64,000 nt of DNA from CAWBRT01 sp050015355 (GTDB lineage Bacteria > Acidobacteriota > Terriglobia > Terriglobales > Acidobacteriaceae). The notes under the pieces are model-generated. The model had not been told where the DNA came from and ran no database searches. It saw only the letters and a program-made list of their open reading frames with translations. The DNA is taken from NCBI GenBank assembly GCA_050015355.1, contig JBEKBO010000008.1:1-64000 (forward strand). The letters are read 5' to 3'. Below are positions 7,457 through 17,330 of the stretch, in pieces. Made by a program: the position numbers and the translations under genes. The stretch's first letter is position 1. Every line of letters begins with the position of its first letter.

Positions 7457-10400
7457 GTGGCAGTGAATTGGAAAAGAGCCGCGGCCTGGAGCGCAATCGC
7501 GCTGTTGGCCCTCGTCGTGTCGTCCATTGCAGCCACTGTCGTGCTATTGCATTCTCAGGCTTTCCAGCTTTATCTGCTCGGAAAAGCTCAGCAGACTGCC
7601 AGCGAGTCTCTTAACACTCCGGTCCGGATACAGAATCTTGCCCTGCACTTTTCGCCGCTTTCGGCCGATCTCTACGGCGTGACCGTTCGCGGAACGGAAC
7701 CCCAAACAGAGCCTCCGCTGTTGACCGTCGATCACCTCAAGACCGGCATCAAGATCGTTTCCCTGATTAGGCGCGAGTGGAACTTGAACGACATTGAGAT
7801 CGATCGCCCCGTCGCGCACCTCCTCGTAAACCAGCAGGGCGAGACCAATCTTCCGGCGCGGCAAAGCAGCGCTACGTCGCAGACGAACGTCTTCGGTCTG
7901 GCGATTCAGCATGCGCGGCTTGATCGCGGCGAGCTCTATTACAACGACAAGAAAAGCATTATCAATGCCGACCTTCACGACGTGACATTCCGTTCGGCTT
8001 ACGACGGCGCCCAAGGCGGACACTACAAGGGCACGCTCAGCTATCGCGACGGATACCTCGTCTACAACAATTTCGCGCCCATGCCGCACAACCTCGAAGG
8101 CGGCTTTGACGCCACGCGCTCCGCTCTCACCCTGAATCCCGCGACGCTTTCGCTCGCCGGCTCCCAGTTCCACTTACAAGCAACGGTGCGGAACTACAGC
8201 AGCCCCGTTGTTGACCTGAAGTACGATTCGACGATCGAAACCGGGGAGCTTCGCCGCATTCTGCAAAATCCGGATTTGCCCGCAGGCGTCGTGCGGCTTG
8301 CCGGTTCGGCTCACTATGCCTATGTGCCGAATCGTTCGCTGATCGAGAGCCTTTCCGCTGAAGGAGAAATCAGCAGCCGTTCGCTGCTGGTGCAGACCTC
8401 CGCCACGCGATCTGAAGTGCGTGACGCCAACAGCCGCTTTCGGCTTCGCGACGGCGATTTGAGTCTTCCCGAAATACGCTTGTACGTGCTTGGCGGCGAG
8501 TTCCAAGGCGAGGCCTCCATTCAGGATCTCGCCAGCAGGCAGCGGGGACAAATCGGCGGATCTTTGCGCGGCGTCTCCCTCGAAGGCTTGCAGGCGATGA
8601 TTAAATTCGCGGCGCTCGACCAAATCTGGTTCGGCGGCGTAATCGATGCCGATACCAAGGCAAGCTGGATTGGCAACATACGGAATCTCGTCGCCGATGC
8701 GGACGCAACCATACGCTCATCGGTCGCTTCACGCAGCACAATGCCGGCCGCAGCGTCACCGCCTGTCCCGCTCGATGGCGTAATTCACGCGCGGTATTCG
8801 GCAAAAACTAAAGAGATATCCTTGACCCGGAGTTCGCTACGCACTCCGCAAACCACTCTCGCCCTGGACGGCATGATCGGCGGCCGCTCCAGCCTCCAAG
8901 TCGGGCTTCAAGCCAATGCCCTACAGGAAGTGGAAACGCTGGCGAGGATATTTCGCGCCGTTCCTCCGGGGGAGCAGATTCAGCCGCTGGGACTCTCTGG
9001 GACGGCTCTGTTCCGCGGCAACATTCGCGGCACGCTTCAGGACCCGCAATTGAGCGGGCAGCTCACGGCTCGTGATCTCCGCGTCAAGGGCAGCCAATTC
9101 CGCTTGCTGCGAGCCGACATCAACGCCAGCCCCAGCCAGGTAAGCTTTCAAAACGGTGAATTGGACCCCTTGCCCGGCGGCAAGCTAACCTTCGACGTGC
9201 GCGCGGCGTTGCATCGGTGGTCCTATGGTCCGGACAATTCCCTCGCGATTTCCGCGCACGCCTCGCAGTTATCGGTCGCGGATCTTGCCCATGCGGCGGG
9301 AGTGCAGCTTCCCGTCACGGGAATCCTCAATGCGGATGTCGTCGTGAAAGGTTCGCAGGCAAGTCCGATTGGGAATGGCAAGCTGTCGCTGACGCGGGCA
9401 AGGGTCGCGGGCGAACCGGTTCAGTCGCTCGATGCGCAGTTTGAGGGCACCGGCGAAGCCGTCAACGCTTCTATCGAATTGCGCGCCCCGATTGGAGCCG
9501 CCGATGGCAAACTCACCTACTATCCCAGGCGGCAGGGTTATCAATTCGCGCTGCAAGCACCGCATCTGCTCCTCGATCAGTTGCGCGCACCACGCACAAA
9601 AAGTTTGAAAATCTCAGGTCAACTCAGCATTTCAGCCAGCGGAAGTGGAACATTCCAAAATCCCGAACTGCAAGCCAACGCCAGCATAGCGGAGCTGCAA
9701 GTGCAGGGGCAGACCATCCGCGGCCTGAAGCTTGACGCCTCGGCCGCTAACCATGAGGCGCAATTCACCCTCGAATCGCAGGTGGCGGATACTTCCATTC
9801 GCGCCCAAGGCAAGGTCGCGCTGAAAGACAACTACTACGCCGTCGCGCAGCTCGACACGCAAGGCATTCCGCTGCAACCTCTGTTTGCCGCTTACCTGCC
9901 GGCGCACGCGCCTGGCATAAACGGCCACACTGAATTGCACGCCACCCTGCGTGGTCCGCTCAAGGACCGGCAGCACCTCGAAGCCCACCTGAACATTCCC
10001 GTGTTTCAGGTCAGCTACGAGAGCATCCAGTTTGCCGCCGTCGCTCCCATTCGCGCTGACTATGCAAATGGCGTCGTCACGCTCCAGCCTGCCGAAATCA
10101 AAGGCACCGGCACCGACCTGCGATTGCAGGGAGATGTGCCTCTCGCCGGTAGTGCTCCGGCCTCGCTCAACCTCTTTGGCAGCGCGGATCTACGGCTATT
10201 ACAGATTTTCGAGCCTGATCTCGATAGCCAAGGCCAGCTTCAGTTTGACATTCGTTCGCGAGGCGACAAGTCTAATCCGAATGTGCAGGGCCAAATCCAC
10301 ATCGTCGATGCGGGGCTGCTGCCCTCCGGCGCGCCGTCCGGCTTGCAGCATGCCAACGGAGTGCTCACTTTGCAGAACAAACGGCTCGATATTACGCAAT

Positions 10401-11428
10401 TCCAGGGACAATTTGGCGGCGGCACGGTGACGGCGCGCGGCGGAATCGTCTACGGACAGAACATTCAGTTCGATCTTGCGGCGGCGGTCAACGAAGCGCA
10501 GATCGTCTACCAAGGCCTACGCATCTCTCTGGACGGCAACCTGGCGCTAACGGGAACATCGCAAGCGGCTGTGCTGAGTGGCCGGGTGAACGTTGAACGC
10601 GTTTCGGCTGCGCCTGATTTCGATCTCAGCAATCTCTTGGGGGCAGGAACTGGAGGCGAAGTATCGGCGCCGCCGGGAACGGGATTCACTCAGGATGTAA
10701 AGCTGAACGTGGGCGTGCAAACCACGTCACAAGTGAACTTGGCCAGCAGAACCTTGAGCATAAAGGGAGACGCAAATCTCCGCGCAACCGGCACTCTGGC
10801 GGACCCGGTGATTCTCGGGCGCATCAACATCACTGGCGGAGACGTTATCGCCTTCGGGAACCGCTATGTCATGCAGCCGGGTACGCTGGATTTCATCAAC
10901 CCGGTGCAAACCGAACCCGTGGTCAATCTTGCGGCCACCACGTCGATCAACCAGTACAACATAAGCTTGCGTTTGCAAGGCCCCTTGGAGCGGTTGCGCA
11001 CAACCTATTCCTCCGATCCCGCGCTTCCGCCCGTCGACATTATCAACCTCCTGGCATTCGGACAGACCACCGAGGCCGCCGGCGCCAACCCCACGCCCGG
11101 AAATCTCGGCGCGGAATCAGTGCTCGCCTCGAGCGTCAGCAGCAAACTCACCAGCCAGGTACAAAACATCGCCGGCATTTCGCGCCTGTCCATTGATCCG
11201 GTATTGGGCGGCACGGGCAACGGCACGCAGCAGAATCCGGGGGCCCACGTCACCGTGCAACAGCGGGTCACCAGCAATCTGTTCGTCACCTTTGCCAGCG
11301 ATGTGACGTCGACCCAGAACCAGATTATCCAGGTGGAGTATCACTTCTCGCCGCGCTGGTCCTTCAGCGGGGTGCGCGATCAGAATGGCGGTTTCGGCTT
11401 CGACTTTCGCCTGCACAAGGAATACTGA
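7457..11428 (+). CDS. tamB: TamB-family translocation and assembly protein (DUF490/AsmA-like)
   Basis: 1323 residues: a single N-terminal membrane anchor (residues ~8-28), a very long region of beta-rich repeats that in this family forms a hydrophobic groove across the periplasm, and the conserved DUF490 C-terminus (LPPVDIINLLAFGQTTEA, then QVEYHFSPRWSFSGVRD) ending in an outer-membrane-like strand. TamB-type proteins work with Omp85 proteins and in lipid transport between membranes. It follows the Omp85 gene by 175 bases, so the two probably form a unit. Start is GTG at 7457; GTG at 7463 has better spacing to GGGAG and would give MNWKRAA. Confidence 0.92.
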   Translation: MAVNWKRAAAWSAIALLALVVSSIAATVVLLHSQAFQLYLLGKAQQTASESLNTPVRIQNLALHFSPLSADLYGVTVRGTEPQTEPPLLTVDHLKTGIKIVSLIRREWNLNDIEIDRPVAHLLVNQQGETNLPARQSSATSQTNVFGLAIQHARLDRGELYYNDKKSIINADLHDVTFRSAYDGAQGGHYKGTLSYRDGYLVYNNFAPMPHNLEGGFDATRSALTLNPATLSLAGSQFHLQATVRNYSSPVVDLKYDSTIETGELRRILQNPDLPAGVVRLAGSAHYAYVPNRSLIESLSAEGEISSRSLLVQTSATRSEVRDANSRFRLRDGDLSLPEIRLYVLGGEFQGEASIQDLASRQRGQIGGSLRGVSLEGLQAMIKFAALDQIWFGGVIDADTKASWIGNIRNLVADADATIRSSVASRSTMPAAASPPVPLDGVIHARYSAKTKEISLTRSSLRTPQTTLALDGMIGGRSSLQVGLQANALQEVETLARIFRAVPPGEQIQPLGLSGTALFRGNIRGTLQDPQLSGQLTARDLRVKGSQFRLLRADINASPSQVSFQNGELDPLPGGKLTFDVRAALHRWSYGPDNSLAISAHASQLSVADLAHAAGVQLPVTGILNADVVVKGSQASPIGNGKLSLTRARVAGEPVQSLDAQFEGTGEAVNASIELRAPIGAADGKLTYYPRRQGYQFALQAPHLLLDQLRAPRTKSLKISGQLSISASGSGTFQNPELQANASIAELQVQGQTIRGLKLDASAANHEAQFTLESQVADTSIRAQGKVALKDNYYAVAQLDTQGIPLQPLFAAYLPAHAPGINGHTELHATLRGPLKDRQHLEAHLNIPVFQVSYESIQFAAVAPIRADYANGVVTLQPAEIKGTGTDLRLQGDVPLAGSAPASLNLFGSADLRLLQIFEPDLDSQGQLQFDIRSRGDKSNPNVQGQIHIVDAGLLPSGAPSGLQHANGVLTLQNKRLDITQFQGQFGGGTVTARGGIVYGQNIQFDLAAAVNEAQIVYQGLRISLDGNLALTGTSQAAVLSGRVNVERVSAAPDFDLSNLLGAGTGGEVSAPPGTGFTQDVKLNVGVQTTSQVNLASRTLSIKGDANLRATGTLADPVILGRINITGGDVIAFGNRYVMQPGTLDFINPVQTEPVVNLAATTSINQYNISLRLQGPLERLRTTYSSDPALPPVDIINLLAFGQTTEAAGANPTPGNLGAESVLASSVSSKLTSQVQNIAGISRLSIDPVLGGTGNGTQQNPGAHVTVQQRVTSNLFVTFASDVTSTQNQIIQVEYHFSPRWSFSGVRDQNGGFGFDFRLHKEY

Positions 11429-11446
11429 AGATCCCCTGGACAAAAG

Positions 11447-11779
11447 TTACCGCTTGTTTGTGAGATCGTCTTTCAGCCACGCGTGGAACATGCCAAAGGC
11501 GACCTTCGCCTTGTCCTTGCTGATCTGCTGTGCCAGGTCGAGCAATTCCGGAGAATCCTCGTCCTCCCGCTGGCTGCGAACCACCCACGGCTCCGGCTGA
11601 CGCACCCCGTTTACATCCATTTTCAGTTGGCCGAAGCAGCGAGCCAGCACCCGCTTGAAATGCACCGCATCTTCAGCCCACGCCATTGTGTGTACGAACG
11701 CGCCCTTGCCTTCCTTCAGCATTTCGCAACCGGGCTGTGGTTTCACTTCGACAAGTCCGACCCAAATTTGTTTGTTCAT
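11447..11779 (-). CDS. Small conserved-looking hypothetical protein
   Basis: 110 residues starting MNKQIWVGLVEVKP. No family recognised. It has an alpha/beta pattern and ends in a helix (FHAWLKDDLTNKR). I chose the internal ATG at 11779 because the upstream in-frame sequence is Cys/His-rich and unlike a protein N-terminus. It converges on tamB, with 18 bases between the stop codons, and is cytoplasmic as far as can be seen. Confidence 0.6.
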   Translation of the reverse strand: MNKQIWVGLVEVKPQPGCEMLKEGKGAFVHTMAWAEDAVHFKRVLARCFGQLKMDVNGVRQPEPWVVRSQREDEDSPELLDLAQQISKDKAKVAFGMFHAWLKDDLTNKR

Positions 11780-11920
11780 GGCTGTTTCACCAGCGGCAGT
11801 GCAATCATGGCATCTGCCGGGGCCTTGCCCATCATAGCCATGGATTAAGGCCGCGAAGCAATCTTTGTACTGGTTCTCGCCTATTTGGATCCACCAGCAA
11901 TCAGCCAGCCGATTTCGCAC

Positions 11921-12127
11921 TCAACCCATGGCCGCATTTGCCGGCGGCCGAACTCTCGTCACAAGATTCTTGCGGACACCCCGTATCAATTTAGGTTCCA
12001 TCTTTTTTGTCCGCGGCTCACCAAAAGTCGGGCGAACCATTTATAGTTATATACAGATCATGGTGGTTTGTAGAATTTGAGCTTCCCCCGGCCAGGGCAG
12101 AATTTGTATAAAGGAGTTTGCATTCAT
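11921..12127. other. Intergenic region upstream of the DUF2934 gene
   Basis: Gap between divergent genes. An AT-rich stretch (CATTTATAGTTATATACAGATC) at ~12037-12059 could hold promoter elements. No other structure was found. Confidence 0.3.
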
Positions 12128-12373
12128 ATGCCACGAGCCAAAAAGACATCTAATTCGTCCACTGCGAAAAAGAATTCCGGCGCCAAAAAGGCTCCCGTCG
12201 CCCCGTCGCCAGACGTTAATCCAGGCACGATCTCGGTCGCGCCGCCGGTCACGGAGGAGCAGGTGCGCCTGCGCGCTTACGAGCTGTTCTTGCAGCGGGG
12301 TGGATTCTGGGGCAATCCGGAGCAGGATTGGTTTCAAGCGGAGGCCGAGGTTCGCGCCCGCCGTGTCGCATAA
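12128..12373 (+). CDS. DUF2934 domain protein
   Basis: 81 residues. The N-terminal half is a Lys/Ala/Pro-rich basic tail (RAKKTSNSSTAKKNSGAKK). The C-terminal half carries the DUF2934 signature: RLRAYELFLQRGGFWGNPEQ and DWFQAEAEV. This short helical domain is common in Acidobacteria and Proteobacteria and its function is unknown. An AAGGAG ribosome binding site lies 12 bases before the ATG at 12128, which decides the start over the earlier in-frame ATG. The basic tail suggests nucleic-acid contact, which is inference. Confidence 0.85.
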   Translation: MPRAKKTSNSSTAKKNSGAKKAPVAPSPDVNPGTISVAPPVTEEQVRLRAYELFLQRGGFWGNPEQDWFQAEAEVRARRVA

Positions 12374-12394
12374 ACAGCACTTCGAGCAACCGAT

Positions 12395-12754
12395 TTGAGC
12401 CAAATACTTTTGATCGACGATAACGCCACCCAACTGGGGGTGCGAGAGGCTATTTTGCGAGCTTCCGGCTTCGCCGTCGCCATCGCCACCAGCGCGGAGA
12501 GCGCCCTCGCTCTGCTTCATTCGGCGCCCCGCCAATTTGGCCTTGTCATCAGCGACCACTTCCTCACCGGAGCCACGGGAGTCGACATTGTTCGCCAGGT
12601 GCGCACGTTTCTTCCCCAAATTCCTATCGTTATCATCAGCGGCATGCCCGGTCTTGAACCGGAGTACGAGGGGTTGAACGTCATCGTGCGCCAAAAGCCT
12701 ATTCCGCCTCCCGAACTCATCGCACTGGTTCAAACCCAACTCCCTGCCGCCTGA
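12395..12754 (+). CDS. Stand-alone response regulator receiver domain
   Basis: 119 residues that form a single CheY-like REC domain with no output domain. Visible features are the acidic pair in ILLIDDNATQ, the phospho-acceptor Asp in LVISDHFL, the Ser in IVIISG and the Lys in VRQKPIPP. The start codon appears to be TTG at 12395, 21 bases after the DUF2934 stop; no strong ribosome binding site is visible, so translation may depend on the upstream gene. No histidine kinase is nearby, so its partner is unknown. Confidence 0.82.
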   Translation: MSQILLIDDNATQLGVREAILRASGFAVAIATSAESALALLHSAPRQFGLVISDHFLTGATGVDIVRQVRTFLPQIPIVIISGMPGLEPEYEGLNVIVRQKPIPPPELIALVQTQLPAA

Positions 12755-13074
12755 GAGCGCCAGTGGATCTGTCCTGGAGAAAAAAATGGCCCGCCTTGCG
12801 GCGAGCCTTATCAGGAGATTTTTGCCTTTGGCTATTCCCGTTATTGGGAATTCGCCGAAGCTTAGTTTAGCGGATTAAGGTTAATCTTTTAGCACACTTT
12901 ATTCAAAACCTTCCAACTCTTTTTGCTGGTTCGGCTTCTTAGAACTGGACGCGTCAAAGCGGTTCCAGATCGCATGGTGGATGCGTTCTATCCATCCACA
13001 ATCGAGAGCAGTTGCTCTAGTTTACGCTTTCTGAAACAATATAACATCACGGCTGCCGTTGCCGCCCTGTTCTC
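12755..13074. other. Intergenic region before ccmF
   Basis: 320 bases without a supportable gene. There is an inverted repeat ATTCCCGTTATTGGGAAT at 12834-12851. The short plus-strand frame at 12923 is not protein-like. Confidence 0.35.
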
Positions 13075-15114
13075 ATGCCCAAAATCGGAAGCTACTGTCT
13101 TTTATTGGCGCTGACTCTGAGCGCCTATACCTTTGCCGCTGGGATTGTCGCTGTTTTCCGCCGCGATGAGAGACTCGCCGAGACTGCGCGCCGCGCCGGA
13201 GTTGCCATTTTTATGGCGGTCACCGCGGCCTCACTCGCCCTGGTTTTTTCGGCTTTCCGCGATGACTTCTCGCTGGCGTACATCCTCCACCACAGCAATC
13301 GCGATCTCCCCGTGCAGTACAAGTTCGCCGCGCTTTGGTCAGGCCAGGAAGGCTCGTTGCTGTTCTGGTGCTGGCTGCTGTCCACCTACGGACTGGTCTT
13401 GCGCCTTCGGCACAAGGTCGATACCCGCCTGGTGGCGCATGCTTCCATTATTATTGCGGCCGTCCAGGTTTTCTTCCTGCTGCTGGTGAACTTCGCCGCT
13501 CATCCCTTCGCGCTGGTCGCCGGCACCATTCCTCCGGATGGCAATGGACTCAACCCGCTGTTGCAGTATCCGGAGATGGTGATTCATCCGCCCATGCTGT
13601 ATCTCGGCTACGTGGGCATGACCGTGCCGTTTGCCTTCGCGCTGGCGGCGCTCATCATCAAGTACCCCGGCGAGAAATGGATTCACATTACCCGCCGCTG
13701 GACGATGGTCGGCTGGGCATTTTTGACCTGTGGAGTTTTTCTTGGAGCGCACTGGGCTTACGCGGTGCTCGGCTGGGGCGGATATTGGGGATGGGACCCG
13801 GTGGAGAACGCTTCCATTCTTCCCTGGCTCACCGCCACGGCGTTCCTGCATTCGGTCATGATGCAAGAGAAGCGCGGCATGATGAAGGTCTGGAACATGT
13901 GGCTCATTTTCGCCACCTTCCTGCTTTCGATTTTTGGCACTTTCCTGACGCGCTCCGGCGTGGTCAGCTCGGTGCATGCGTTCGCGCAATCGGGAATCGG
14001 CCCGTGGTTCGTGGCTTTTCTGTCGCTCACTTTCGGCGTGTGCATGTTTTTTTTCGTGCGCAACCGATCGCACCTCCAGAGCGAGCACCAGCTCGAGTCG
14101 CTGGTATCGCGCGAATCCAGCTTCCTGTTCAACAACGTGCTGCTGCTGGTTTCCTGCTTCACCGTGTTGTGGGGCACCTTGTTCCCGGTCTTGTCGGAAT
14201 GGGTTCAGGGCACGAAGGTCACTGTCGGACCGCCGTTCTTTAACAAGGTCAATGTTCCCATCGCCATGGTCCTGCTTGTGCTCACCGGAATCGGCCCCCT
14301 GCTGGCTTGGCGCAAGACATCGCTTGAGAGTCTGAAAAAGAATTTCCTGATCCCGACCATCCTCGCCATCGTCACGGCTGCCGCGCTGATCGTCGGCGGC
14401 ATGCGGCCATGGCAGGACGTTTCTTATTTCTATTCGCTGATGGCGATCTCGCTTTCCGTGCTCGTCGCGTCCACCATCTTCAGCGAATTCTGGCGGGGCG
14501 GCCGGGTGATTGCCGGCAAGAGCGGGACGAACATTCTTGCCGGAATGGTGCAGCTCACGCGCCGTAATACTCGCCGCTATGGTGGGTACATCGTGCATCT
14601 CGGCGTCGTCATTGTGATCGTGGGATTCGCCGGGGCTGCGTTTAATCAAGATAAAGAGCAGGAACTGGGATACGGCGACCGCATGCAGATTGGGCCTTAT
14701 ACGCTTATCTGCCGCTCCTACACCCAGGATGATCGCCCTAATTACAGCAGCGAGTGGGCGATCCTCGATGTCCAGAAGAACGGCAAACAGATCAGGACGA
14801 TGTATCCCGAGCGCCGTTTCTACAAAGCAAGCGAGCAGACGGCGACGATCGTTGCCAACTACTCGACCATTCGCGAAGACCTGTATCTCGTCTATGCCGG
14901 GCAGAATCCGGATACTCACCGGCCGATCATCAAGGCGCATCTGAATCCGCTTGTGTCCTGGATCTGGTCGGGAGCACACATTCTGCTGATCGGAACCATC
15001 ATTGCGCTGTTCCCGAGTGTGAAGGCCGCCAAGATGGCTGCGACCGCACCCGAGCGCGAGCGCGCCCTGGCCGAGGTTACCCACACGGGTGAATCGGTGG
15101 GGGCAGGAGACTGA
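13075..15114 (+). CDS. ccmF: Cytochrome c-type biogenesis protein CcmF (haem lyase subunit)
   Basis: 679 residues, the usual length for CcmF, with about 14-15 membrane segments. The tryptophan-rich haem-handling WWD motif is at residues ~231-248 (WGGYWGWDPVENASILPW), preceded by the conserved GQEGSLLFW and followed by FLTRSGVVSSVHAF. The family acts in the inner membrane with CcmH to attach haem to apocytochromes c on the periplasmic side. It is first in a same-strand group with ccmH and a ccmI-like gene. ccmA-E and ccmG are not in the window. Confidence 0.96.
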   Translation: MPKIGSYCLLLALTLSAYTFAAGIVAVFRRDERLAETARRAGVAIFMAVTAASLALVFSAFRDDFSLAYILHHSNRDLPVQYKFAALWSGQEGSLLFWCWLLSTYGLVLRLRHKVDTRLVAHASIIIAAVQVFFLLLVNFAAHPFALVAGTIPPDGNGLNPLLQYPEMVIHPPMLYLGYVGMTVPFAFALAALIIKYPGEKWIHITRRWTMVGWAFLTCGVFLGAHWAYAVLGWGGYWGWDPVENASILPWLTATAFLHSVMMQEKRGMMKVWNMWLIFATFLLSIFGTFLTRSGVVSSVHAFAQSGIGPWFVAFLSLTFGVCMFFFVRNRSHLQSEHQLESLVSRESSFLFNNVLLLVSCFTVLWGTLFPVLSEWVQGTKVTVGPPFFNKVNVPIAMVLLVLTGIGPLLAWRKTSLESLKKNFLIPTILAIVTAAALIVGGMRPWQDVSYFYSLMAISLSVLVASTIFSEFWRGGRVIAGKSGTNILAGMVQLTRRNTRRYGGYIVHLGVVIVIVGFAGAAFNQDKEQELGYGDRMQIGPYTLICRSYTQDDRPNYSSEWAILDVQKNGKQIRTMYPERRFYKASEQTATIVANYSTIREDLYLVYAGQNPDTHRPIIKAHLNPLVSWIWSGAHILLIGTIIALFPSVKAAKMAATAPERERALAEVTHTGESVGAGD

Positions 15115-15167
15115 ACAAGGATGCTAGTCACACCCGAGCGCACGTGCAGGCGGGGGACTGAACGGAA

Positions 15168-15680
15168 ATGCTGACTACACGGCATGAATTCAATCTGTAT
15201 GGATGGATTCGCCCGGCGGCACGGAGAGCGATTCTCGCCTCCGCGTTATTCGTGGCCATCGTGGCAACCATGGGCGCCGGCGATGCCGATGCGCGTTTCA
15301 ATCGCCTCGGCCACGCGCTCATGTGCATGTGCGGCTGCAACCAGGTGCTCATCGAGTGCAATCACGTCGGCTGCACTTACTCCGATCGCATGCGCCGGGA
15401 GCTTATGGCCGGCATCGAGCGCGGCGACAGCGACAATCTTGTGCTGCAAAGTTTTGTCCAGAAGTACGGCAACACGGTGCTCTCGGCGCCGACGGCCACG
15501 GGCTTCAACCGCATTGCCTGGATCATGCCTTTCGTGATCTTTACGCTGGCCGTGGCAGGCGTTGTGGCTCTGGTGCGTGCCTGGAAGTCGCGCCAGGCGC
15601 CGGCGGTCGCCCATGGCAATGCGACGGCCGAGCAGTTCGACGCCTTCCGTGAACGCGCCCGCAAGGAGACGGAATTTTGA
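15168..15680 (+). CDS. ccmH: Cytochrome c maturation protein CcmH/CycL
   Basis: 170 residues: an N-terminal membrane or signal segment (~20-40), then the Cys-rich motif MCMCGCNQVLIECNH at ~51-65, which resembles the L-R-C-x-x-C redox site of CcmH with additional cysteines, a helical bundle and a second membrane segment (~112-132). It is thought to reduce the apocytochrome CxxCH site before haem attachment. The CMCGC form is seen in acidobacterial and deltaproteobacterial relatives. It lies 53 bases after ccmF and overlaps the next gene. Confidence 0.92.
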   Translation: MLTTRHEFNLYGWIRPAARRAILASALFVAIVATMGAGDADARFNRLGHALMCMCGCNQVLIECNHVGCTYSDRMRRELMAGIERGDSDNLVLQSFVQKYGNTVLSAPTATGFNRIAWIMPFVIFTLAVAGVVALVRAWKSRQAPAVAHGNATAEQFDAFRERARKETEF

Positions 15681-16066
15681 TCTTAGCCATGTTTTTGCAA
15701 GCCGCGGCGCAGCCCGCAACGAACGACGCAACGCAGTCGATGATCGTCTTCTTCGGCTGCATCATTTTTACGCTGCTGCTGGTCTTCTACATTTTCGTTC
15801 CGGTGCGCGTCGAAAGCGGCGAGGAGAAGACTCGCCTGGCCTATCTCTACGAGCGCAAGGAAGTGATCTACGAGAACCTCCGCGACCTCAGCTTCGAATA
15901 CAAGGCGGGCAAGCTTGGCGATGCGGATTTCCAGAGCGTGCGCAACTCGATGGAGGAGGAAGCCGCCGCCGTGCTCGCCGAAATCGACCAACTCGAGAAC
16001 GCCGCCAGCCGCACTCGCCGCGCCTCCCTTCCTAATCGTCCAGACAAGAATGGGGTACGGGCGTGA
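15677..16066 (+). CDS. Small membrane protein of the ccm cluster (CcmI-like N-terminus)
   Basis: 129 residues: one membrane segment (~22-42, IVFFGCIIFTLLLVFYIFV) then a long cytoplasmic helix rich in charged residues (YERKEVIYENLRDLSFEYKA), which resembles the start of CcmI/CycH and a SHOCT-like 'build-up' helix. The likely start is TTG at 15677 overlapping the ccmH stop, or ATG at 15689. Operon position with ccmF and ccmH supports a role in cytochrome c assembly, perhaps as an accessory of the haem lyase; that is inferred. Confidence 0.7.
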   Translation: MILAMFLQAAAQPATNDATQSMIVFFGCIIFTLLLVFYIFVPVRVESGEEKTRLAYLYERKEVIYENLRDLSFEYKAGKLGDADFQSVRNSMEEEAAAVLAEIDQLENAASRTRRASLPNRPDKNGVRA

Positions 16067-17310
16067 AACGTCTTCTTCTGCTCTCCCTTGCGGTTTTCTC
16101 CGTGGCTTTATTGGCGCGCGAAACCGCATTCGCCCAGGCCATCACCGGAGTGGTCACCAACGGCACCAGCGGCAAGCCGGCTGGCGGCATTGAAGTTGTA
16201 CTAGTCGATCCCATGCAAGGGATGTCCGAGTTGGTCAAGACCACGACTGACCCGCAGGGAAAGTTTTCGCTCCAGGCCGGCGCTGCTCAGGGGCCGCGAT
16301 TGGTGCGTGCCAGCCGCGATGGCGTCAACTATTTCCGCATGGCGCCTCCCGGAACTAACAACGTCGCCATCGAGGTCTACGACGCCGCCAAAAGAGTCGA
16401 CCACATCGAGGGCACGGCGAACGTAATACGCATCCAGGCGGACGGCTCTACCCTTCAGGTTGTGGAACTGTTCGCGGTGAAGAACGCTTCCTCGCCGCCA
16501 AGGACTCTGACCGCCGACCCCGGATTCGAAGTGGCGATACCGGAGGGTGCGCAACTCAGCGGCGCCGATGCACAGGGCCCGAACGGCCAGCCGATCTCGA
16601 TTTCTCCACAGCAGCTCGCGCCAAAGGGCCACTACTCGTTGCCTTATCCGCTCAAGCCCGGCGAGACCCGTTTCCAGGTCGCCTACGAACTGCCTTACCA
16701 TGGCGAGGCCACATTCTCACCCACTCTGCTGCACTCGTGGAATCACCTGGTTCTCGTCCTTCCTCCAACGATTGTCTGGAAACCAAAGAATGCGGCTCTT
16801 TTCCAGCACATGGAAGATCAGCCGGCCGGCGAGGGCAATGTCCAGGTTGCAAGCCGCGTCAAGCCGGGCCAGGACCTATCGTTCTGCATCTCCGGGACCG
16901 GCAGTTTCCCAAGTCCCGAAGAAGCAGCGCAATCAGGCCCCCCGAGCAATCGCGACAGCCGTCCAGGCGGAGGATTGGGGCCGCCTATCGATGCGCCTGA
17001 CGCGCTCGCGAAGTATCGCTGGGTGATTCTTGGAGCCCTGGCCGTAGTGCTTGCCGGCGGAGCCTACATCTCCGTTACCCGTGGACCTAAGCCGGTGGCG
17101 GCCTCGCCTGCGCCGCCTGCGCAGACGACCTCGACCGCGACAGCCACAAGCGGCAACGCACTGCTGGAAGCTATGAAGGATGAACTCTTCCAACTTGAGA
17201 TTGAGCGGCAACAGGGCGTCATCACTCAGGAAGACTACGAGAAGCAGAAGGCCGCGCTCGACCAGACTCTCAAGCGTGCGCTCGCACGAACACGTCGGGA
17301 CAACGTATGA
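16063..17310 (+). CDS. Secreted/membrane protein with carboxypeptidase-regulatory-like domain, ccm-linked
   Basis: 415 residues: signal peptide (1-25, cleaved after AFAQA), an N-terminal beta-sandwich like the carboxypeptidase regulatory domain (ITGVVTNGTSGKPAGGIEVV), a second beta-rich domain, a membrane segment (~325-345, WVILGALAVVLAGGAYISV), and a C-terminal helix (LFQLEIERQQGVITQEDYEKQKAALDQTL) that resembles the short helical pair in CcmI-type proteins. The GTG start overlaps the previous stop by 4 bases, so translation is coupled. Likely a membrane-anchored periplasmic partner of the ccm cluster; the exact job is unknown. Confidence 0.75.
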   Translation: MKRLLLLSLAVFSVALLARETAFAQAITGVVTNGTSGKPAGGIEVVLVDPMQGMSELVKTTTDPQGKFSLQAGAAQGPRLVRASRDGVNYFRMAPPGTNNVAIEVYDAAKRVDHIEGTANVIRIQADGSTLQVVELFAVKNASSPPRTLTADPGFEVAIPEGAQLSGADAQGPNGQPISISPQQLAPKGHYSLPYPLKPGETRFQVAYELPYHGEATFSPTLLHSWNHLVLVLPPTIVWKPKNAALFQHMEDQPAGEGNVQVASRVKPGQDLSFCISGTGSFPSPEEAAQSGPPSNRDSRPGGGLGPPIDAPDALAKYRWVILGALAVVLAGGAYISVTRGPKPVAASPAPPAQTTSTATATSGNALLEAMKDELFQLEIERQQGVITQEDYEKQKAALDQTLKRALARTRRDNV

Positions 17311-17330
17311 AGTGACCGTTCCGGAGCCGC

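Noticed and set aside
12923..13114. 63-residue frame before ccmF
   Set aside because: Composition is not protein-like and it overlaps the well-supported ccmF start.
13339..15084. 581-residue open frame on the minus strand
   Set aside because: It lies opposite ccmF, has extreme His/Arg/Gln/Glu composition and no domain; it is a codon-bias shadow.
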